This document shows positions 1 through 6,638 of a DNA stretch of 10,883 nt, piece by piece. The notes under the pieces are model-generated. The model saw nothing but the letters and a program-made list of their open reading frames with translations. It searched no databases and was not told the DNA's origin. The stretch is from an uncultured Saprospiraceae bacterium (GTDB lineage Bacteria > Bacteroidota > Bacteroidia > Chitinophagales > Saprospiraceae): contig CALGLS010000326.1 in the NCBI GenBank assembly GCA_937959375.1, positions 1-10,883 on the forward strand, given 5' to 3'. The position numbers and the translations under genes were made by a program. Position 1 is the stretch's first letter. Each line of letters begins with the position of its first letter.

Positions 1-6
1 AGTAAT

Positions 7-1245
7 TTATGCTGATTCAAAAGTAACTTCAACTTCTCCATTTATCAAGCGATTTTCAATATCCAATCCGCTAAAGACACCTCGAATATTATTCTCATTT
101 TTATTTAGATAATAAGTTTTAAAAAATACTTCTAGTCTTGAAAAGAGTGCAATTCCTGTTAACTTAAAACTAAAGTGAATAACTGAGCCGTTTTGAATCA
201 TCTCAAAATGGTCGCGGTTGATTAATACTCCAGAGGTTAAGGGCGTAATTTTAAAAGTATCTTTATCTATTTTGAAAGAGAGGTCTCCTATGGTTTTATC
301 TTCTTGAATTAAATTAAAATAATATTGACCAGGTAATTTTTCATAAGTGATACTGTATGGACTTTTCAAAGAAATTTCTAATTTGTCATTTGGAATCACG
401 GCATCATTTTCAATCCGAATATTTCTTAATTCCTGAGCAATATATGCTGGGATTTTTTTCATCCTAGACTTTGAAATCATTTCTTCCTTTGAATTACATT
501 TCTCATGAATCGTTTTTACAGCAATTACCCGATTATTAATATCAAAAGCAGATAAAACTCCTATAACAAATGCGCTGCGACTAGGATCTCCATATCCAAT
601 ATATAAAATACTTTCGCCACCTTCCACCATTCTTCCATCCAATAAGGTTTTAGTTCGAATGTGTAGAATGTCTGCACGTTTCTTTACTGTACCATAGTAT
701 AAAAATTCTTTTAGGGTACCATCGCTTTGACGATAAAGATATTTGTATTCCAGGTTCTTCCAATCATTCAACACCGTGATTTGAGCTTTCACGATTTCTT
801 TAAACTCTCCAAAGTGATAGCCTACATAATAATAGTTTTGTTCAGAATGCGATGAAGTAATTAACTCTAATTGTTTTGTTCTTTCTTCTATGTCCTCAAT
901 TGCATTTTCAGTAAAAGAACGAATGTCATCATAACCGATGTACTGGAAAAGAACCACCTTATAAAATCCATTTAATTTAAGGATGGGCTTTCCTGTTTGT
1001 AGCGCCCTGTTTTTGTCGTAGAGGTATTTTCCATTAACAAATCCACCGGTAATTTTTTCAAAGTCTTTTTTCAGATTTGGGAGTTTAGGATTATAATTTC
1101 CAAACCCATAAAGCTGAGTAACCTTGCCCAAGCTTGGGATTTGGTGGTTTATTTTGAATTTTTCCAAAACGGCATTCAACAGAATTTTAAAACAAAATGC
1201 AGTGATATATAAGGTGTTCGTTTCATTGAATTCAGAGTTTTCCAT
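7..1245 (-). CDS. Uncharacterised 412-aa protein with a duplicated beta-rich C-terminal domain
   Basis: I do not recognise a named family. There is no signal peptide and no membrane segment, so it is probably cytoplasmic. Residues 1-130 are mixed alpha-helical; a stretch near 85-112 ending in LFQYIGYDDIRSF resembles the small helical modules that open many Bacteroidota proteins of unknown function. The rest alternates short hydrophobic beta strands. Two segments, about 138-247 and 305-410, seem to be copies of one domain: they end in GVLSAFDINNRVI (229-241) and GVFSGLDIENRLI (389-401), each after a strand-rich stretch and followed by one last strand. The start at 1245 is taken because it gives the longest frame and lies just downstream of a possible minus-strand -7 element. 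It is transcribed away from the TonB receptor across a 132-bp gap. A sensor or effector-binding role is possible but not shown. The reading frame is certain; the function is unknown. Confidence 0.85.
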   Translation of the reverse strand: MENSEFNETNTLYITAFCFKILLNAVLEKFKINHQIPSLGKVTQLYGFGNYNPKLPNLKKDFEKITGGFVNGKYLYDKNRALQTGKPILKLNGFYKVVLFQYIGYDDIRSFTENAIEDIEERTKQLELITSSHSEQNYYYVGYHFGEFKEIVKAQITVLNDWKNLEYKYLYRQSDGTLKEFLYYGTVKKRADILHIRTKTLLDGRMVEGGESILYIGYGDPSRSAFVIGVLSAFDINNRVIAVKTIHEKCNSKEEMISKSRMKKIPAYIAQELRNIRIENDAVIPNDKLEISLKSPYSITYEKLPGQYYFNLIQEDKTIGDLSFKIDKDTFKITPLTSGVLINRDHFEMIQNGSVIHFSFKLTGIALFSRLEVFFKTYYLNKNENNIRGVFSGLDIENRLINGEVEVTFESA

Positions 1246-1377
1246 TCTGTTCCGGTTTGCTAATATGAATTACAAAATAAATTAAAAATAATCATAAATA
1301 AACGAATAGAAAAGAAACATCTCTAGATTCGGTTCACATTTTTTGATTCACCTTTATTTTTTCTAAAATTAAAAAAC
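1246..1377. promoter_or_regulatory. Divergent intergenic region with weak Bacteroidota-type promoter elements
   Basis: This very AT-rich 132-bp gap must hold the promoters of both divergent genes. On the minus strand, TTATTTTG (plus coordinates 1273-1280) matches five of the six fixed positions of the Bacteroidota -7 consensus TAnnTTTG and lies about 28 bp before the 412-aa gene. On the plus strand, a TTTTTTG near 1339-1345 is followed about 18 bp later by TAAAATTA, a poor -7 match very close to the receptor start. No convincing -33 element accompanies the minus-strand match. The assignments are tentative; AT-rich DNA produces such matches by chance. Confidence 0.3.
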
Positions 1378-3753
1378 ATGAAAAACCATCTTTACCTCTT
1401 ATTTATTCTGATTTCGACCTACTCCTTTGCACAACAAGCCATCATTTCGGGTACAATTACAGATGCAACAGGCGAAGCGCTGATTGGAGCAACTGTGATT
1501 GAAAAAGGAACTTCAAATGGGACTGTTTCCGATTATAATGGAAATTATGAGCTCATAGTAGCTTCAGCAAATGCAACTTTATTGGTCAGTTACACAGGTT
1601 ATACCGATCTTGAAGTGGTCTTGGATGGCCAACAAAGGCTAGACATTAGCTTGAATCAAGCTAGCGCAGAATTAGATGAAGTTATTGTAACTGGATTTAC
1701 TGGAGTCGTAGGACGGGCGCGAAAAAGAACAGAATCCATTCAGAAAATACCAGAATCGGTGACCGCCCTCAATAGTGAAGGTATAGAAAAATCAGGTATA
1801 AATAATATTGCAGACTTTGCAGAATTAGTACCTAACATGAAGCTAAGTGAATCACAGGCAGTAGGGGTAAACTTTCTGGTAGTCAGAGGTATTCCACAGA
1901 TCAGAAATGCTGATGCTCCTGTAGCTTTTGTAATAGATGGAGTAACCATTCCGGATCCTGCTTTGCTCAATCAAGAACTCTTTGACCTTGCTCTTATTGA
2001 GGCGGTGAAGGGGCCGCAGGGTGCTTTATATGGTAAGAATGCAATAGGTGGTGCCATCAATATTTATTCTAAAGAACCAACTAACGATTTTAAAACTAAC
2101 TTACAATTGGGGGCTGGTAATGGTGGATACTATTCTGGTCAATTGGTTTCTTCTGGTGCAATTAAAAAGGACAAAGCCTACTTTAGAGCTTCTGCCAAGT
2201 ATCAAAATTTTAATGGATTATTGACCAATGAATTCCTAGATGAAAAAGTGGATTATAGTAACGATCTAAACTTGAGAGGACAGGTCATACTCACGCCATC
2301 AAATAGGGTGAAAGCTACGGCAACCCTACAATATATAAACACGCAGGCTGGTGCCACTTATTACTCCATCAGTCCGACTAGTATTGGAACGGGTGGCCTC
2401 TTAGATCCTATTGATCCAAATCCCAATGATGATAATAGTACCATTCATCAAGATCAGATTGGCGATTCTGAAATGGATAACTTATTTGGTAGTTTAAATC
2501 TCCAATTTAATTTAGGGAAAGCAAAACTGCAAAGTATTACTTCTTACAACAAGGTAGATCGAAATACCACAGGTGATCTCGACTTTACCGAAGAGCCTTT
2601 TGATATTGAAAATCCATTTGTAGATTTTTTCGGTTTAGATCAAGGAGAATTTAATAATACCAGTTCATTTAATCAAGAATTCAGACTGACTAATACCAAT
2701 AAGAATTCAAAACTGAATTGGAGTCTTGGCGGATTTTATCAAAATGTAGAAAGAGATTTTTTCCAATCAGATTTGACCTTGAGTACAGATTGGGCGGTCA
2801 CTGATTATACTGTCTCTTTTAACACCATTGCTTTCTTTGGGTTTTTAGATTACAAGTTGACCGACAAATTGACGGCTTCGCTGGGATTGAGATATGATAT
2901 TGATAATTTTGAACAAGAAGATAGAATACCTCTACTTTTTGGTGAACCTGAAGCTATTGTCAACGAACGAGCAGACAATGTACTACAGCCGAAATTGTCT
3001 TTGAGTTATCAAGCATCTGAGCAAGTGTTGGCTTATGCTAATTATGGAAGAGGATACAGAGCTGGTGGTTTTAATCCTCAAGTGACTGATCTTTACAATC
3101 TTGATTATGAAAAAGAATTGTCAGATAATTATGAATTAGGAATAAAGACATCATTATGGGGCAACAGATTCCTTCTTAATGGTTCTATCTTTTATTCCAA
3201 CTTTACAGATCGTCAGCAGTTTGCTATTGAACCTGATTTTTTTATTCCGGGTAATTTCAATTATGAAAAGAGTACCATTGTAGGATTTGAAATAGATTCC
3301 AAGACGCGTGTATCTAAATATTTGGACATCTTGCTTAGTTATGGTTTTGTAGATTCCAAAATTGATAAAGGTGGATTTACAGGTGGTGAAGATGGGCGTG
3401 CAAGTGATCTAAATGAATTCAATGGAAATACTACTTCATTTGTACCACGAAGTAATTTTAACATTGGATTAGCTTCAAGTTTTGATCTTTCTGATAAAGC
3501 CTCTCTAGACCTCAATGTCAGCTTGAATGGTACAGGCGAAATTTATTGGTCTGATTTCAATGAGGAAGGAAGTCTTTCTGATGGATACCAACTGTTAGAT
3601 GCGAGAGCTACATTGAACATAAAAAAAGTTAGTATAACCCTTTGGGGTAAAAATATTACCAATCAAAAATACTATCTAGAATTGGATACGTTTGGTTTCG
3701 GCTGGATTGGTCGTCCTGCAACCTTTGGAGCGACAGTTGGTCTTGATTTTTAA
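1378..3753 (+). CDS. TonB-dependent outer-membrane receptor (non-SusC type)
   Basis: This is an outer-membrane active transporter energised by TonB-ExbBD. Residues 1-19 are a signal peptide (MKNHLYLLFILISTYSFAQ). Residues 21-95 form a carboxypeptidase-D-regulatory-like beta sandwich (SGTITDATGEALIGATV, then SDYNGNYEL), followed by a TonB box, DEVIVTG, at 100-106. The plug spans about 118-233 and has the hallmarks VRGIP (169-173), VIDGV (185-189) and the KGPQGALYGKNAIGGAINI block at 211-229. The remainder is the 22-strand barrel, with the terminal-segment motif LWGKNITNQKYY and a C-terminal Phe as outer-membrane proteins need. At 791 aa it is shorter than SusC proteins (about 1000 aa), lacks SusC plug features and has no SusD partner beside it. 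The KGPQG(T/A)LYG(R/K)NA(T/I)GGAIN form is typical of receptors for small organic molecules as well as siderophores. Neighbours suggest an N-heterocyclic ligand, but the ligand is not readable from sequence. Confidence 0.95.
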   Translation: MKNHLYLLFILISTYSFAQQAIISGTITDATGEALIGATVIEKGTSNGTVSDYNGNYELIVASANATLLVSYTGYTDLEVVLDGQQRLDISLNQASAELDEVIVTGFTGVVGRARKRTESIQKIPESVTALNSEGIEKSGINNIADFAELVPNMKLSESQAVGVNFLVVRGIPQIRNADAPVAFVIDGVTIPDPALLNQELFDLALIEAVKGPQGALYGKNAIGGAINIYSKEPTNDFKTNLQLGAGNGGYYSGQLVSSGAIKKDKAYFRASAKYQNFNGLLTNEFLDEKVDYSNDLNLRGQVILTPSNRVKATATLQYINTQAGATYYSISPTSIGTGGLLDPIDPNPNDDNSTIHQDQIGDSEMDNLFGSLNLQFNLGKAKLQSITSYNKVDRNTTGDLDFTEEPFDIENPFVDFFGLDQGEFNNTSSFNQEFRLTNTNKNSKLNWSLGGFYQNVERDFFQSDLTLSTDWAVTDYTVSFNTIAFFGFLDYKLTDKLTASLGLRYDIDNFEQEDRIPLLFGEPEAIVNERADNVLQPKLSLSYQASEQVLAYANYGRGYRAGGFNPQVTDLYNLDYEKELSDNYELGIKTSLWGNRFLLNGSIFYSNFTDRQQFAIEPDFFIPGNFNYEKSTIVGFEIDSKTRVSKYLDILLSYGFVDSKIDKGGFTGGEDGRASDLNEFNGNTTSFVPRSNFNIGLASSFDLSDKASLDLNVSLNGTGEIYWSDFNEEGSLSDGYQLLDARATLNIKKVSITLWGKNITNQKYYLELDTFGFGWIGRPATFGATVGLDF

Positions 3754-3767
3754 ATTTATAAAAGTAC

Positions 3768-3808
3768 TTAAACAAGCCTGACGCTAAAAACGTGACAGGC
3801 TTGTTTGA
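3768..3808. terminator. Hairpin between the receptor and the NicX-like gene
   Basis: AAACAAGCCTG (3770-3780) and CAGGCTTGTTT (3796-3806) form a perfect 11-bp stem. One wobble pair and one A-T pair extend it outwards, and an inner ACG/CGT pairing is possible. It begins 14 bp after the receptor stop and ends 15 bp before the next start. There is no long T run after the stem on either strand, only the TTGTTT inside the arm. It could therefore be a leaky terminator, or a processing or stability hairpin that lowers expression of the downstream genes relative to the receptor. The hairpin is directly visible; its function is inferred. Confidence 0.6.
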
Positions 3809-3823
3809 AAATAAAATATCGGA

Positions 3824-4879
3824 ATGGAATCAACAAAGGATTTAGATAGATTGATGTTGTCAAAGGTTATCATCGCAGAAATGTTTAAAGTGCAAAAAGG
3901 CGAAACGGTAGCCATTACTGCGGATGCTGACTCTGACCGAAAGACAGTTGAAGCATTAGCAAACGCTGCTACTGAGCTTGGAGGTTTTCCATTGATATTA
4001 TGGATTCCTAAAGGTAGAGGCGATGGTCAAATCGGCGTACAGGACTGGCCAGCTAGATCCCTAACAGCTGCCCTGTGTGAGGTAGATGTTTGGATAGAAC
4101 TGACGACCACTGTCATGCTTTATTCAGAAATTTGGGAAACGGCAATGAATAAAAATAAAAAATTACGTTACTTAGTTATTGGTGGAAGTAGCGTCGAATC
4201 CATGAAGCGTGTTTTTACAGGATTTGACATTAAAGTCTTGGGCAAGCTTCTTTCGCAAATTTTGGAGATGACTAAGAAAGCTAATACCATTAGAATAACA
4301 AGTCCGAATGGTACTGATGTTTCTTACGATATAGATTTAAATTTTGCTTTTGACATTGATGATGGCGACTATTCTCAACCCATTTTTGGAACAGCTCCAG
4401 GATACGTAAATGTTGTGCCAAAACTAGGGAGTATGAATGGTAGGATTGTTTTCGATGTATTGATGAACGTCGATGTTCTCAACAATGATAATCACGTGGA
4501 ATTTGTAATGAAGGATGGCGAAATTCATGAAGTACTGGGGAATAAAGAAGCAGAAAAGTTTAAGGATTATTTAGCCTCGTTTGACGATCCAAACATGTAC
4601 AAGATTTCTCACAACATGTTTGGTTTAAACCCAGGTATTCGAAAATTAAGTGGCGAAATAGTAGAGGATGAAAGAATATGGGGAGGAGTTGATTTTGGGT
4701 TTGGACATACAAGTCCTATTGACATGCCTCCACATGGACAAGTGGCCAAATCGCATTTTGATGGGGTAGTGGCCAAAACTTCTATTTATTTGGATGAGGT
4801 ACAAATTGTAGATGATGGAAATGTTTGTCATCCAGATTTGAAAAAATTGGCGGATGAAATTCTGGGGCAGTATGTGTAG
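3824..4879 (+). CDS. NicX-like (2,5-dihydroxypyridine 5,6-dioxygenase) / aminopeptidase-T-fold metalloenzyme
   Basis: This is a cytoplasmic protein of 351 aa with no signal peptide. It belongs to the superfamily annotated as leucyl aminopeptidase/aminopeptidase T (M29, COG2309). In this superfamily one branch is peptidases of about 410 aa; the other includes NicX, the Fe(II) extradiol-type dioxygenase that opens the ring of 2,5-dihydroxypyridine in nicotinate breakdown and is about 350 aa. Length fits NicX. From memory, NicX binds iron with His265, His318 and Asp320. Here KISHNMFGLNPG gives His263, and SHFDGV gives His311 and Asp313 with the same HxD spacing. M29 peptidases have a Glu where His263 stands. 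Other conserved-looking segments are EDERIWGGVDFGFG (281-294) and HTSPIDMPPHG (295-305). The N-terminal half (about 15-150) has the alternating strand/helix pattern of the family. It follows the TonB receptor and precedes an NCS1 permease, which favours small-molecule catabolism over peptide hydrolysis. The substrate is unproven, so no symbol is given. Confidence 0.75.
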   Translation: MESTKDLDRLMLSKVIIAEMFKVQKGETVAITADADSDRKTVEALANAATELGGFPLILWIPKGRGDGQIGVQDWPARSLTAALCEVDVWIELTTTVMLYSEIWETAMNKNKKLRYLVIGGSSVESMKRVFTGFDIKVLGKLLSQILEMTKKANTIRITSPNGTDVSYDIDLNFAFDIDDGDYSQPIFGTAPGYVNVVPKLGSMNGRIVFDVLMNVDVLNNDNHVEFVMKDGEIHEVLGNKEAEKFKDYLASFDDPNMYKISHNMFGLNPGIRKLSGEIVEDERIWGGVDFGFGHTSPIDMPPHGQVAKSHFDGVVAKTSIYLDEVQIVDDGNVCHPDLKKLADEILGQYV

Positions 4880-5169
4880 TACAATACTCCGTGCGGGTTT
4901 TTAGGCTAGAATTTACGTAAATAAATATTTGTCATATTCTAAGTCGCAATAATTGATTGGGAATGAGCTACTTAAAAAACAATTGTAGTGTTGTGATTTT
5001 TTTTGATTTATAAGTTCAAACTTAGGACCTTACCAAAGGTTTAAAATAAATCATATAGGCACAAAGAACACATAGTTTGATCGTTTGAATTTTCTATGTG
5101 TTCTATGTGCTTATATGGTAAAACTCATTCTACGTGCAGAGCACTTCGGAAAAGTAGCACAAAACAAAA
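4880..5169. promoter_or_regulatory. Intergenic region with successive inverted repeats before the permease
   Basis: I found no gene in these 290 bp. They contain TAAGTT-ca-AACTTA (5011-5024), a small hairpin ACCTT-acca-AAGGT (5027-5040) extendable by two G-U pairs, and a 66-bp palindrome listed separately. The 52 bp between the palindrome and the permease start include GTGC-aga-GCAC. No clear TTG/TAnnTTTG promoter pair was found, so the permease may be read from the upstream genes, with these structures acting on the transcript, or from a promoter I cannot recognise. Confidence 0.45.
5052..5117. repeat. Large palindromic (REP-like) element, 24-bp arms
   Basis: The left arm 5052-5075 and right arm 5094-5117 are reverse complements over 24 bp with only two mismatches, around an 18-bp AT-rich loop. 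The arms contain CATATA, GCACA and AGAACACATAG on the left, mirrored by CTATGTGTTCT, TGTGC and TATATG on the right. Palindromes built from CTATGTG-type words recur, as I remember, between genes of Flavobacteria, which suggests a dispersed REP-like element. It could also act as a bidirectional terminator or an RNA-stability structure before the permease. The structure is directly visible; its repetitive nature cannot be tested in this window, where it occurs once. Confidence 0.75.
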
Positions 5170-6429
5170 ATGGCAGAAAACAATCAATACACTAGGACAA
5201 AAGTACAAGCCGAAGATTTTACTTCTGGATGGGGGATCGCATTTATTATTGCGGGGACAGGAGTGAGCTTACCTATTTTATATTTGGGTGCTGAAATTTC
5301 TTTGGCAATTGGTTTCCAACAGGCATTATGGGCTTTTGGCCTTTCGACTTTAGTTTTAACCGTCTTGTGCATTGCGACAACTTTGATAGGCAATCGAAGT
5401 CGATTATCTACTTATATGGTTTTGCATTTTTCCTTTGGAGAGAAAGGAGCAAAAATCATCAATGGTATTATTGGGGTTTGTTTGTTGGGTTGGTTTTCCG
5501 TTGCTTTAGAATTGTTAGCGCAGGCCGTTCAGGACACTACAATGGAAACGATAGGACTTAGCATTCCTCTTTGGCTTATCATAATTATTACAAGCGCATT
5601 TATTACTATAACGACCATTTACGGAATCCGAAGTATTGAAAAATTAGCAAATATTGCTGTGCCGATTTTGTTACTATTTTTGCTGTATGTCGTTTACAAA
5701 TCTTATGCTCCATCTGTTGCTGTTATTAGTTCCATCTGGGAGTATGTTCCTTCGCAAAAAGATATGACTTTGTTTGATGCAACGTCAATACTTATTGGCT
5801 CCTCGATCTTAGTTCCTGTTTTGATGGCTGATCTTTCAAGGTTTATTTATAATGACAAACAAAGTTTAATAGCAGTGCTAGGGGTGACCATTGGCTTTCC
5901 GCTGGTTTTGATTATTAGTGGGATTGCATCTCTCAATACTGGCGAAATCGATATCATTCAGATTATGAAATCGGTTGATTTAGTTCTTCCTGCATTTATT
6001 TTGTTATTTGTTTCGACTTGGGTTACCAATGCTACTAACCTATATTCCACGACACTCACTTTCTCAACGATTAGTTCTTCTTTTAGTTTTAAGCAAATAT
6101 GTCTTGTCACAAGTGTTGCAGGAACTGTTTTGTCACTCTTCGGGTTCTCCGAACATTTATTTGCCTTCTTGAATATCTTGGGTGTGTTTATGCCTTCTGT
6201 TTCAGCAATTTACTTGTTAGATTTCTTTTGGCTTAGGCGTCAAAAATATGATTTGGATGAAATCCCAGAATGGGGGAGGAATGGCCTGATTAGCTGGCTT
6301 GTAAGTTCTGTGATTACCTTGTTAACGTACTTAGAATATTTCCATATCAGCCATGCCTATTTTGTAGATTCTTTTCTCATCGGGGGATTTATTTTTATAT
6401 TGTTAAATAGGAAGGGCTTAAGAAAATAA
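5170..6429 (+). CDS. NCS1-family permease, CodB-like (cytosine/purine/allantoin type)
   Basis: This is an inner-membrane cation-coupled symporter for nucleobase-like N-heterocycles. Its 419 aa is the size of E. coli CodB, and about twelve hydrophobic segments are visible (near 20-42, 50-73, 96-118, 132-151, 158-176, 202-220, 232-254, 270-288, 307-325, 330-350, 373-389 and 398-412). Blocks match CodB as I remember it: RLSTYMVLHFSFGEKG (78-93, CodB TGLTTHLLARFSFGVKG), GWFSVALELLA (107-117), YGIRSIEKLANIAVP (151-165), GSS...MADLSRF (210-225) and WVTNATNLY (284-292). In CodB the last block reads WTTNDN and contributes to cytosine binding; here the Asp is Ala, so the substrate may differ. NCS1 members carry cytosine, uracil, allantoin, hydantoins, hydroxymethylpyrimidine or pyridines. 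It lies 290 bp downstream of the NicX-like gene on the same strand, consistent with importing that enzyme's substrate or a precursor. The start gives a short hydrophilic N-terminus before helix 1. Confidence 0.9.
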   Translation: MAENNQYTRTKVQAEDFTSGWGIAFIIAGTGVSLPILYLGAEISLAIGFQQALWAFGLSTLVLTVLCIATTLIGNRSRLSTYMVLHFSFGEKGAKIINGIIGVCLLGWFSVALELLAQAVQDTTMETIGLSIPLWLIIIITSAFITITTIYGIRSIEKLANIAVPILLLFLLYVVYKSYAPSVAVISSIWEYVPSQKDMTLFDATSILIGSSILVPVLMADLSRFIYNDKQSLIAVLGVTIGFPLVLIISGIASLNTGEIDIIQIMKSVDLVLPAFILLFVSTWVTNATNLYSTTLTFSTISSSFSFKQICLVTSVAGTVLSLFGFSEHLFAFLNILGVFMPSVSAIYLLDFFWLRRQKYDLDEIPEWGRNGLISWLVSSVITLLTYLEYFHISHAYFVDSFLIGGFIFILLNRKGLRK

Positions 6430-6494
6430 CTTTTGATCTTAAAAGAAAGTGATAACTGTTTATTGAAAAAGAGAAGAATTAAGTTAAAGTGATT

Positions 6495-6638
6495 TTAAAG
6501 TGTTAGAATATGTCTTGTTATTATGACAAACTTTGAGTGATCTATTTTTTTGATTGGCTGTAAGGCTGGTGTGCCGCTAAATACTATATTGCCACCATTA
6601 GTGTATATCTCGTGGTCTAAGCCGTTTTTTACAATCAT
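6495..6638 (-). CDS. Possible 47-aa small protein, overlapping the lipoprotein stop (ATGA)
   Basis: On the minus strand an ATG at 6638-6636 overlaps the TGA of the lipoprotein gene (ATGA, the usual arrangement for translational coupling) and opens 47 codons to a TAA at 6495. The product starts MIVKNGLDHEIYTNGGN, then IVFSGTPALQPIKKIDHSKF, and has no signal peptide, Cys or membrane helix. Its composition (many G, N, I and K, balanced charge) looks protein-like rather than random AT-rich translation. I know of no matching family. It could be a genuine coupled small protein, a decayed remnant of a longer gene, or chance. It faces the permease gene convergently with a 65-bp gap. Confidence 0.35.
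   Translation of the reverse strand: MIVKNGLDHEIYTNGGNIVFSGTPALQPIKKIDHSKFVIITRHILTL

Noticed and set aside
1740..1970. 76-codon minus-strand frame
   Set aside because: It lies wholly inside the plug-domain coding region of the TonB receptor on the other strand.
1378..3753. SusC-type receptor of a polysaccharide utilisation locus
   Set aside because: It is too short, has no SusD gene next to it and no glycoside hydrolases nearby; the plug motif is of the general TonB-receptor type.
4646..4831. 61-codon minus-strand frame
   Set aside because: It is antisense to the metal-site region of the NicX-like gene, where the sense protein has clear family motifs.
4880..5169. Riboswitch (such as TPP or purine) before the permease
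   Set aside because: Inverted repeats are present, but I could not find conserved core sequences of any known riboswitch class.
5184..5561. A minus-strand frame (5184-5393) and a plus-strand frame (5328-5561) at the start of the permease gene
   Set aside because: Both are out-of-frame readings of the well-supported CodB-like gene.
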